In this document: one piece after another, positions 1 to 6,486 of the stretch
Numbering within the stretch: the stretch's first letter is position 1
How the letters are laid out: each line of letters opens with the position of its first letter
Source of the DNA: Akkermansia sp.
GTDB taxonomy: Bacteria; Verrucomicrobiota; Verrucomicrobiia; Verrucomicrobiales; Akkermansiaceae
NCBI GenBank assembly: GCA_017555205.1
Contig: JAFZGW010000019.1
Span: 35,387-99,386, forward strand
DNA: 64,000 nucleotides
Reading direction: 5' to 3'
Notes under the pieces: model-generated
What the model saw: the letters and a program-made list of their open reading frames with translations, nothing else
The model's database searches: none
What the model was told of the DNA's origin: nothing
Program-made: the position numbers and the translations under genes

Positions 1-698
1 CCTCCCTGCTACCGGACGAACAACAAACAACCTATTTGGTGCACAGCGCCGCAACCACAGAACAACGGGAACTCGCGCTGGCCCTGCACTCCGCCGGCGC
101 TGAACTGAAAGAGGGGCAAGGCAGAGCAGCCCTCAAACTCATGGGTGCATTCCGCCCCGGAGAAGCCTTCATGCTTTCCCTGCAACTTTCCTTCTTCTGC
201 GGGCTTATCCTCTCCTTTCCCCTGCTCATGTATTTCTTGCTACAGTTCATCGTGCCCGGCTTGCGAGCAAGAGAGAAAAACCTGCTCTACAAAAGCGTAG
301 CGCTCGGGTTTGCCCTGTTTTTGGCAGGTAGTGCCTTTGCCTATTTTGCCGTTCTGCCTCGCGTGCTGAGCTTCTTCTACAGCTACTCACTCAATATGGG
401 TATAGAGAACGACTGGCGCATCGGCTACTACCTCACCTTTGCCGCCAAACTGGTTTTCGTATTCGGCGCTATATTTGAACTGCCCGTCATCGTCATACCG
501 CTCATTAAACTGGGTATACTGAATTACAATCGCATGAAAGCAACGCGAGGCTATGCGCTCATCGCCTGCTTTGGCGCCGCTCTCTTTCTCGCCCCGGCAC
601 CGGACCCTGCAACCATGCTCATCATGGCTCTGCCCATGTATGCCCTCTACGAGCTCTGCATCCTCTTTGCCCGCTTCGAACAACTCCGCAAGCCATGA
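1..698 (+). CDS. tatC: Sec-independent protein translocase TatC, 5' end outside window
   Basis: TatC is the multi-spanning receptor of the twin-arginine export pathway in the inner membrane. The reading frame is open from base 3, so the start lies before the window. The visible part has several hydrophobic helices (for example around 180-250, 290-370, 430-520 and 560-650) and the motif APAPDPATM near the last helices, typical of the TatC C-terminal half. The first residue visible after an in-frame TTG at 36 is probably internal, not a start. The stop overlaps the next gene by 4 bases, so the two are probably co-transcribed. Family call is by overall pattern, fairly secure. Confidence 0.85.
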   Translation, partial: SLLPDEQQTTYLVHSAATTEQRELALALHSAGAELKEGQGRAALKLMGAFRPGEAFMLSLQLSFFCGLILSFPLLMYFLLQFIVPGLRAREKNLLYKSVALGFALFLAGSAFAYFAVLPRVLSFFYSYSLNMGIENDWRIGYYLTFAAKLVFVFGAIFELPVIVIPLIKLGILNYNRMKATRGYALIACFGAALFLAPAPDPATMLIMALPMYALYELCILFARFEQLRKP

Positions 699-1582
699 GA
701 TTTTTCCTCACCAAAACGCTCTACCTCTGCGCCGCCATCACGCTTGCGGCCTTTGCCTGGGGGATTTTCCGACACGGCGCGGACATTCTCTTCTACCTGA
801 CGGTGCTACCACCACCTTTTATCCTGCTGCACATAGCGAATCAAAATCGAGCTGCCACCATCATGCAGCACTGCCTGCTAATATCACCTATCGGCATAGC
901 CATCGGCAGCCTACTTGCCAGCAACGCTCCCACCGGGAATCCCGATGGTGAAGTGATGGGATTGCTCCTTTTAACCTCGGCCTATGCCCTCCTCACCACC
1001 CCGCTCTGCGTCATTCCGCTTCTTTTGAAAAAACAACCGACTCTTCCTCCCATGAATAACCTCAATTTCCGACAAGCAACACCGTTTAACCTACCGGCCC
1101 TGCGCCTATTGTACAACGAAATCATCGATGCCATGGACGGCGCAGCCTCCCATGCCCAGTGGAAACGCGGCGGCTACCCGACAGATGACTTTCTGCAAAC
1201 AAAAGCCGCTCTCGGTGAACTGTGGGTAATGGAAAAAAACGCTGAAATAATAGCCGCCATGGTGCTGAACAACGAGTGCAACCCCGGCTACGCTCAAGCC
1301 GAATGGTTGATTAACTGCAGCCCCAGCGAAGTCATGGCTATTCACACACTCGGCGTCAGCCCCCGAGTGCAGGGACAGGGTATCGGCAAAGCCATGGTAC
1401 AGCAAGCCATCGAAGTCGCTCGCAAACAAGGCTGCAAGTGCATGCGTCTCGATGTTATCGACACCAACCCCGCGGCAGGCGATTTCTACGCAGCCATCGG
1501 CTTCTCATTCCGCGGCCGATACGAACTCGACTACCCCGGCGCAGTCTGCACAAACTTCGACCTCTACGAGTTTGCTCTTTGA
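695..1582 (+). CDS. Membrane protein fused to a GNAT N-acetyltransferase domain
   Basis: The first 110 residues hold about three hydrophobic helices (residues 5-25, 30-50 and 65-110). From about residue 120 a complete GNAT fold follows, with the acetyl-CoA loop motif VSPRVQGQGIGKAMV near residue 215-230 (R/Q-x-x-G-x-G/A form) and the C-terminal FYAAIGF motif common in GNAT enzymes. The substrate cannot be told. The start ATG overlaps the tatC stop (ATGA). An internal ATG at 1052 (MNNLNFRQ) exactly begins the soluble domain, so an alternative view is a membrane gene followed in frame by a separate acetyltransferase; no stop separates them. Confidence 0.75.
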   Translation: MRFFLTKTLYLCAAITLAAFAWGIFRHGADILFYLTVLPPPFILLHIANQNRAATIMQHCLLISPIGIAIGSLLASNAPTGNPDGEVMGLLLLTSAYALLTTPLCVIPLLLKKQPTLPPMNNLNFRQATPFNLPALRLLYNEIIDAMDGAASHAQWKRGGYPTDDFLQTKAALGELWVMEKNAEIIAAMVLNNECNPGYAQAEWLINCSPSEVMAIHTLGVSPRVQGQGIGKAMVQQAIEVARKQGCKCMRLDVIDTNPAAGDFYAAIGFSFRGRYELDYPGAVCTNFDLYEFAL

Positions 1583-1635
1583 GTCCCAACATAAAAACAA
1601 AACAACAAGCCCTAACCAAACAATTAAGAAAAAGT

Positions 1636-2097
1636 ATGAGACCAGTATTAAAAACGAAAGCAGCACCGACACAGGTGAAGACCGGCAAAACAGAGGTCGG
1701 AGAAAAGGAAAATTCCGGGAAAATGCGAAATTTCATGCAAGGATTCAATGTGAACAGCGTGCTGTTGCTGGTGGCGATAGTGTTGTTGGGAATGCTGGTG
1801 GGGCGAAATAACGAGGTGGAGGTGGTGAAGTTTCAGCGGAACAAGGGGCAATGGCCGCTAGAGGTGGTGAGTGTGCCCGATGTGAACAACAGCCCGGACT
1901 ATGTATATGGGGCGGTGCATGTGACGCGGGAGAAACTGGAGCGAGCGCAGAAGTTTGAGCAAAGCTGGCAGGATGTTCGCGAGGTGCTGGCCATCCCCAT
2001 GTATTGGGAGTATGTGGGGCCGCTGTGCCATGATGGAATCAACGGGGCGTGGCTGCTGGTGAGGAAGCGGAAGACGTTAAAAGAGAGCCGAGGCTGA
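1636..2097 (+). CDS. Single-pass membrane protein of unknown function
   Basis: About 153 residues. A basic N-terminal tail of about 35 residues precedes one strong membrane helix (residues about 39-56, rich in L, V and I), followed by a soluble C-terminal domain with VLAIPMYWEYVGPLCHDG near the end. I do not recognise the family. The ATG at 1636 was chosen because it follows a purine-rich stretch (AAGAAAAAG); an ATG at 1723 just before the membrane helix is possible. This is the last host gene before the integrated elements, which begin by 2259. Confidence 0.6.
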   Translation: MRPVLKTKAAPTQVKTGKTEVGEKENSGKMRNFMQGFNVNSVLLLVAIVLLGMLVGRNNEVEVVKFQRNKGQWPLEVVSVPDVNNSPDYVYGAVHVTREKLERAQKFEQSWQDVREVLAIPMYWEYVGPLCHDGINGAWLLVRKRKTLKESRG

Positions 2098-2258
2098 ATG
2101 CCCCGCACCTTGCTCAATAGCCCTTCGAGCTTCAAGCAATCGGAATTCCTCAGCGCGTTCAAGTAGGCGTTCAATCACTTCGACCAGTAAGACAACGCGA
2201 GCTCAGCTAACCGGAACCGCGGTTTGGCAGGGAGAAGATATCGAAAATAGCGAAAAGT
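2098..2258. other. Gene-poor junction between host and element array
   Basis: No convincing gene in this stretch. On the minus strand a short frame (2077-2178) reads like the C-terminal end of a charged helical protein but has no full-length context. The region probably contains debris of an earlier insertion, because the integrase-proximal repeat follows immediately at 2259. Confidence 0.4.
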
Positions 2259-2370
2259 CGCTCAGCGATTCGCGCAATTTTCGCTCAAACCGCTGCGCTA
2301 ATTTAGCAATACAAAACAACAAAAAGCAAGAGCAATAAACACTTGCGCTAATTAGCGAAAAACAAAAACA
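2259..2370. repeat. Integrase-proximal attachment-region repeat, copy A
   Basis: This 112-bp stretch matches 6167-6278 at 109 of 112 positions. It contains copies of TTTTCGCTCA and the TTGCGCTAATTAGCG segment, the kind of short sites expected next to a tyrosine integrase gene. At 6167-6278 the repeat lies between the int start and the tRNA-derived core; here no int precedes it and the core sequence is not preserved (the bases after 2370 differ), so this copy is probably a scar of an older element. Confidence 0.75.
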
Positions 2371-2477
2371 TAGACAATACCGGAGAAAATCATCCTTGAT
2401 ATTTGGGATTTTATCGTGCATAATTATGGCATGACCTGCGGGATAGCCTGCATATTCTTTGCTCTGCATCTGCTCTG

Positions 2478-2756
2478 GTGGGAGCGGTGTCGCGTATTCT
2501 GGCGCGCCGTATGGCGCGGCACAGCGCCATCGTCAGGTGGACACTCTGGCCGGTGAGCTATCTCTACCGCAAAGCAAAGACAGTCTATCAAGACTGGCAA
2601 GAAATCCGTCAACAGCGTCGCTCCGTAGCAGAATTTGACCGCCTGCACCCTGAGCTCAAAGACAAGTACACAGCATCCGGCAAGCACTGGATTATGGAGA
2701 ACCGGAAATTTTTGGAAACATTTAGAGACCTAGGTAAAAACGTCCCTCCCAAATAG
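2478..2756 (+). CDS. Small basic hypothetical protein of element 1
   Basis: About 92 residues if started at GTG 2478, or 81 from ATG 2511. The protein has one moderately hydrophobic stretch near the start (IVRWTLWPVSYLY) and a charged helical C-terminus. No family recognised. It ends just before a terminator and ahead of the hicAB promoter, so it forms its own unit. Function unknown. Confidence 0.45.
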   Translation: MGAVSRILARRMARHSAIVRWTLWPVSYLYRKAKTVYQDWQEIRQQRRSVAEFDRLHPELKDKYTASGKHWIMENRKFLETFRDLGKNVPPK

Positions 2757-2770
2757 CCCGTCGCAAAAAA

Positions 2771-2796
2771 GCCCCGCCGAAGCGGGACCTTTTTTA
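2771..2796 (+). terminator. Rho-independent terminator
   Basis: Stem CCCGC/GCGGG with a CGAA loop, followed by seven T. It separates the small protein gene from hicAB. Confidence 0.8.
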
Positions 2797-2810
2797 TGCC
2801 AACAAAAAAA

Positions 2811-2863
2811 CTTACACAAAGTGCAAGAAAAGACTTGCAACTTACACAAAGTGCAAGTATAAT
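2811..2863 (+). promoter_or_regulatory. hicAB promoter with twin operator repeats
   Basis: The 17-bp sequence CTTACACAAAGTGCAAG occurs at 2811-2827 and again at 2841-2857. The second copy is exactly the 17-bp spacer between a -35 TTGCAA (2835-2840) and a -10 TATAAT (2858-2863). Each copy contains the inverted pair CTT...AAG / TTGC-type ends. The likely binder is the HTH domain of HicB, so antitoxin binding would block the promoter. Only six bases separate the -10 box from the hicA ATG. Confidence 0.8.
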
Positions 2864-2869
2864 CCGGGC

Positions 2870-3079
2870 ATGGCAACAAGAGTTCGCGATATTGTTGCCG
2901 AGCTGGTCAAAGCCGGATTCACGCTCAAAAAAGGAGGGAAAGGCAGCCATCGCAAATACTGGCACGCGAAAAGTGGCGTAATAGCCATCATCTGCCGCCA
3001 AGACAGCGACGACGCCCCATCCTACCTCATCAAGCAAGTACGCGCCAAAATCAGCGAAGCAACGGGCTCGGGGGAGTAA
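2870..3079 (+). CDS. hicA: HicA mRNA interferase toxin
   Basis: HicA toxins are small double-stranded-RNA-binding-fold ribonucleases that cleave mRNA. The 69-residue protein has the family's core: an N-terminal helix, a GFTL strand, the catalytic motif GKGSHRKYWH (His near residue 27) and a C-terminal helix. The ATG lies six bases after a perfect TATAAT, so the transcript probably begins at the start codon (leaderless). The antitoxin gene follows after 46 bases. Toxin-antitoxin pairs of this type stabilise mobile elements or act against phages; here it is cargo of element 1. Confidence 0.88.
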   Translation: MATRVRDIVAELVKAGFTLKKGGKGSHRKYWHAKSGVIAIICRQDSDDAPSYLIKQVRAKISEATGSGE

Positions 3080-3125
3080 TCCCCCGGCCCAATGCTACAC
3101 CACAGAAATTCCCCACATCGACACC

Positions 3126-3566
3126 ATGTCCACACAAAACATCACCCGCATCGCCCGCCGGTACCCCCGCATCATCCGCTGGAGTGATGAAGACAACTGC
3201 TACATCGGCACCCTGCCCGACATCTGCGGAGACTGCTGCGACGCCCCCACCGCAGCAGAAGTAGCCACCCAACTCGACACCATAGCCGAAGACTGGGTAG
3301 AAACCGCCCTCACCGAAGGGCTCCCCCTCCCCGCCCCGAAAAGCGCCCTCACCACCGGCACCACCCCCTTCACCGGCGGCAACATCCCCGCCGCCATCAA
3401 AAGACTGAGAGAATATCGAGGCCTCACCCAAGTGCAACTAGCCGAACTCCTGGGCTGCAGCCCCTCCACCCTCATCAAATGGGAGAACGGCATACGCCGC
3501 CCCAGCGGAGCCGCCGCCCGCCTACTCGCTGTACTCTACCACCACCCCGAACTCGTAAACGAGTAA
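3126..3566 (+). CDS. hicB: HicB antitoxin with C-terminal XRE-type HTH
   Basis: HicB proteins neutralise HicA and repress the operon. Residues 1-70 form the partially degraded RNase-H-like HicB domain (WSDEDNCYIGTLPDI, then an Asp/Ala-rich stretch), and residues about 84-135 form an XRE helix-turn-helix (GLTQVQLAELLGCSPSTLIKW). Length 146 is usual for the HTH class of HicB. It is the second gene of the hicAB operon and presumably binds the twin 17-bp repeats upstream of hicA. Confidence 0.85.
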   Translation: MSTQNITRIARRYPRIIRWSDEDNCYIGTLPDICGDCCDAPTAAEVATQLDTIAEDWVETALTEGLPLPAPKSALTTGTTPFTGGNIPAAIKRLREYRGLTQVQLAELLGCSPSTLIKWENGIRRPSGAAARLLAVLYHHPELVNE

Positions 3567-3585
3567 CAGATTACTCAACCAAAAA

Positions 3586-3612
3586 GGCCCCCACCGATGG
3601 GGGCCTTTTTTA
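3586..3612 (+). terminator. Rho-independent terminator of hicAB
   Basis: Eight-bp stem GGCCCCCA/TGGGGGCC with a CCGA loop followed by T7. The sequence after the T run (ATGCCAAATCAACATCGCC) resembles what follows the terminator at 44788. Confidence 0.9.
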
Positions 3613-3645
3613 TGCCAAATCAACATCGCCGCCACGTCCCACCCC

Positions 3646-3887
3646 TTGACACCGCGCCAAACCACCCTATAATCCGCATTCAAAAGCAACATTTATTTCT
3701 GTCATACCAATATGTCACCCACATACCCCCCATACAACATCTTGTGCTTTCAATCAAAAATCGCTTATTGCGCTTATTGAAACTAAAACAAAAAGCCTAT
3801 TTTTTCTTGTAAAGCACGCACAAATTGCTAAAATTACCGCAGAATTGGCAAAACGCCAGTAACCATAAACTAAAGATATTTCTCATT
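3646..3887 (+). promoter_or_regulatory. Consensus promoter and long leader of the two-gene pair
   Basis: TTGACA (3646-3651), a 16-bp spacer and TATAAT (3668-3673) make a near-perfect promoter. About 210 bases without a convincing gene follow before the ATG at 3888. The leader is AT-rich, holds a direct repeat (CGCTTATTG twice, 3762-3779), a 7-bp inverted pair (3748-3754 with 3776-3782), and a second possible promoter TTGTAA-16-TAAAAT ending near 3836. Whether the leader is a functional RNA is unknown. Confidence 0.55.
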
Positions 3888-4400
3888 ATGCTCCACCAAG
3901 AACAGCCTGAGCTTAAACAATATGCGGCAGAAATTCGACGCCGCATAGAGGAGTGTGACGGCGAAGTGTTCAGAAATAAAAGCGCACGTCACGCGGCTAT
4001 TATCATCAAAGAATTCATAGCATCAGCAAAAGAATCAGTATACATCTACTGTGGTCACCTGAACCATCTGGTATATGGAGAGCTTAAAGATGTATTTGAA
4101 AAGGCAATGGCAGAAAAAGACACCGAACAAACTCCCCAAATTCAGGTTTTAACTGAAAGTAATGAAATAGATTGTCCTAATCTCGCAAATTTCTTGCGAG
4201 AAAAACACGCATTTCGAAGCTTGGGCAAATCTATGGAGATACCTCACTTCATTGTTGTTGATGCCAAACGCTACCGCATAGAAACAAATGAAATGGAAAA
4301 AACTGCTCTTGTATGTGCCTGTACCCAAACAGAAGCACAAAAAAAAAGAGCTCTGATGATGAACGAACTCTTTAAGATAATGTGGAGCTACGCAACGTAA
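3888..4400 (+). CDS. Possible phospholipase-D-fold protein, first gene of a two-gene cassette
   Basis: 170 residues from ATG 3888 (a frame-extending start at 3825 is less likely). It lacks membrane helices. A central pattern (AAIIIKEFIASAKESVYIY, then IPHFIVVDAKRYRIE) resembles the first strand and the 'D-x-x-x-R-x-E' strand of PLD-like proteins, but no HKD catalytic motif is visible, so a non-catalytic or sensor role is possible. The family call is inference from pattern only. AT content is higher than in neighbouring phage genes. The next gene starts 24 bases downstream and is probably co-expressed. Confidence 0.55.
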   Translation: MLHQEQPELKQYAAEIRRRIEECDGEVFRNKSARHAAIIIKEFIASAKESVYIYCGHLNHLVYGELKDVFEKAMAEKDTEQTPQIQVLTESNEIDCPNLANFLREKHAFRSLGKSMEIPHFIVVDAKRYRIETNEMEKTALVCACTQTEAQKKRALMMNELFKIMWSYAT

Positions 4401-4424
4401 CTTCACAGATAACGCAATCATACT

Positions 4425-5156
4425 ATGTTTATTCTGGCGACAAGCTCAACACACGCTCTACAATTTATCAAAGAGTGCTGGTCTAACATCAATGGCGGGA
4501 ATGAATTATTTATAGGTCTCACTTTTACCATTTTGTCATCAGCCACAGTATCGTCTAAAATCCGAGACTATCTAATTGCACCGCCATCTAAAAAGAAACA
4601 GGAACTCGAAAATGAAATCAAAGAAACGGAAAAATTTATTAACAAAGCGAAAAGTATTGTATTCGAAGATACAGATATTGTGAAAACTGCATTTGATGAA
4701 TGCAGAAAGGATATAAAAGATCAGCATCTCTATCTTAGCAAGTGGTTATCGCGCATTGAAAAGTGGACCCGTAGACTCTGCGGTTTTTTCGTTCTTATAC
4801 TCTTCTATGCAATAATCACCAAGCTAAACGATTTTGGCTTTCTTCCATTGTTCCTATTGCTCCCTCTACTTGCAGCTCGCGCACTGCAAAGGATACTTTA
4901 TTGGAATGCTAATAATACATACGAAGCCCAGAAAAAAAGGCTTATAACTATAAGGGATTTAAGGAATGTTCAGTATCAGGCGGAAGAAAAATTAGCCGAT
5001 TACAAAATGAACAAAAAATTAGATGATTTAAAAGAACTAGTCTGTGCTCTTGAATCTCAATTTGCGACATCTGGCAAGTGCAAGCAAACACCTCCAGCAA
5101 CACATTGGCATCCCGACACCAACATCGTCGATAGTGAGGATTCATCTGAAGAATAA
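4425..5156 (+). CDS. Membrane coiled-coil protein, second gene of the cassette
   Basis: 243 residues: a hydrophobic segment near residues 27-45, a long charged helix (53-115, rich in K/E), two adjacent membrane helices (about 118-160, with the run FLPLFLLLPLLAARAL), then another long helix and an acidic tail. The build resembles membrane effector proteins of anti-phage systems such as SLATT-type proteins (known family), but no specific match can be claimed. Paired with the possible PLD-like gene upstream, and followed directly by a terminator, it forms a two-gene unit in the cargo slot beside the dead integrase. Confidence 0.55.
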   Translation: MFILATSSTHALQFIKECWSNINGGNELFIGLTFTILSSATVSSKIRDYLIAPPSKKKQELENEIKETEKFINKAKSIVFEDTDIVKTAFDECRKDIKDQHLYLSKWLSRIEKWTRRLCGFFVLILFYAIITKLNDFGFLPLFLLLPLLAARALQRILYWNANNTYEAQKKRLITIRDLRNVQYQAEEKLADYKMNKKLDDLKELVCALESQFATSGKCKQTPPATHWHPDTNIVDSEDSSEE

Positions 5157-5162
5157 CGCCAT

Positions 5163-5191
5163 AGTCCCCTCCACCGAGGGGGCTTTTTTTT
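5163..5191 (+). terminator. Rho-independent terminator of the two-gene cassette
   Basis: Nine-bp stem AGTCCCCTC/GAGGGGGCT with loop CACC followed by eight T. Confidence 0.9.
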
Positions 5192-5192
5192 C

Positions 5193-6134
5193 TCCGCACT
5201 TCACATACCCGGCAACGGCTCCGCCGCCCCCTCAACTGCTCAGTCGTCGGTCTGAAATAAATCGCATGCACCTCACGCGAATCATGCCCCACCAGCTCCA
5301 TCGCCATCCCCTCACTCACCCCATTAGCATGCAACATCGTCACCACCGTAGAGCGCAAGCAATGGAACGTCTTACTGTGCCAAGTACGTCGCCTGCCCAG
5401 ACCACCTGCCCCCTGCAGCCCGATACCGTGTAAACGCACCAACTGCGTAAACTCCTGGCTCGGGTTACTATGCCCCCTCAACCTCGGCAACACCCACTCA
5501 GCAGCCTCCCCGCCCTGAGCCTGCGCCCACGCATAGCGCTCTTGCGCCCACTGAAAAAATCCCTCCAACATCGGCTGGTGCATCAACCGCCCTGTCTTCC
5601 CCGTTGTGATGCGCACCACCCTGCGCTCCCAATCAACTCCGCATCCAGCGCCCAATTGAAAGCCCCCCTCAGCACATACAACCCATGCTGCACCGTCTTA
5701 CAACGCACCTCACAGCGCCTATCCTTCACCCACTGCTTAATATCCGCCCGCGTCACCAACCGCAACGGCTCCCCTGCGCGCTTACCCAACCAGTCACAAA
5801 ACAGCGCATACGTCGTCCTGGCATTATTGTAAGTAGCCATCGACAAACGCCCCAACTTACCCGCCAACATCGTATCGAACAACTCCCGCACCGTCATATT
5901 ATCCTCTCGCACACACTCCTGCAAAGCCTCCTCCGCCAGCGCCTGCGCCACCAACAACGCACGATTACGCGCCTGCGGCTTACTCAACCGTTCCCCTTTA
6001 AACACACCACCTGCCACCGGCACCTTAGTAGACTTCTTCATCCACTTACCATTCGACAACGACCACTGAGCCACCCAATACGGAGACTTAGCCTCAGCCG
6101 CCAAACCGACACTTACGACATGGTTATTCTTCAT
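5193..6134 (-). pseudogene. Tyrosine integrase of element 1, inactivated by internal deletion
   Basis: The N-terminal part (6134 to about 5645) and the C-terminal part (about 5640 to 5200) both closely resemble the intact integrase at 45745-46875, but lie in different frames. At the junction (near 5640) about 70 residues are missing, from after ALDAEL to the WE of the FDWE segment. The lost piece includes the first catalytic arginine (GQRLGD in the intact copy). The remaining motifs HCLR, GHDSRE and IYFRP are still readable. The C-terminal end is also frameshifted after TEQL. The enzyme cannot be active. Confidence 0.88.
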
Positions 6135-6166
6135 AAATTGCTAAATTAGAATTTTTCGCTCATTTT

Positions 6167-6278
6167 CGCTCAGCGATTCGCTCAATTTTCGCTCAAACCG
6201 CTGCGCTAATTTAGCAATACAAAACAACAAAAAGCAAGAGTAATAAGCACTTGCGCTAATTAGCGAAAAACAAAAACA
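6167..6278. repeat. Integrase-proximal attachment-region repeat, copy B
   Basis: Second copy of the 112-bp repeat (see 2259-2370). It lies directly upstream of the element 1 integrase start and is followed at 6280 by the tRNA-Arg-derived core, so it is the int-side arm of element 1. Repeated TTTTCGCTCA units (6153-6204) are candidate integrase arm-type sites. Confidence 0.8.
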
Positions 6279-6279
6279 C

Positions 6280-6292
6280 AGCCCCGGCGGGA
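6280..6292. other. Attachment core, left end of element 2
   Basis: AGCCCCGGCGGGA is identical to 47025-47037, the 3' end of the tRNA-Arg gene. The two copies bracket the apparently complete prophage with its integrase at the right end, as expected for attL/attR of a tRNA-targeting tyrosine recombinase. Beyond 6327 a segment (6327-6346) again has the TCGCGCAATTTTCGCTCAG form of the arm sites. Confidence 0.75.
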
Positions 6293-6444
6293 TAAAAACC
6301 TTTGATTATCTGAACATTAAATAACTTTCGCGCAATTTTCGCTCAGTATTGTATGACAAATTTCCCCGACTTAAAAACACCACCCCTATCAGCTAACCAC
6401 GGCTAATCATCGACCAAATTAGCCGATAGCTCCGCACTTTGCAC

Positions 6445-6473
6445 AGAAAGCTCCGCATCATGCGGAGCTTTCT
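6445..6473 (-). terminator. Hairpin ending the late operon
   Basis: Thirteen-bp perfect stem AGAAAGCTCCGCA/TGCGGAGCTTTCT with a 3-base loop, 14 bases beyond the stop of the giant virion gene. No long T run follows on the minus strand, so it may be bidirectional or weak. Confidence 0.7.
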
Positions 6474-6486
6474 GCATCCCTCCACC

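Noticed and set aside
2077..2178. Minus-strand fragment reading like a charged helical (ParD-like) C-terminus
   Set aside because: Only 33 codons, no start or regulatory context, and overlaps the end of a host gene; could be chance.
2431..2556. 41-codon frame with a hydrophobic start (MTCGIACIFFALHLLWW)
   Set aside because: Overlaps the better supported gene 2478-2756, no RBS, tryptophan-rich composition looks accidental.
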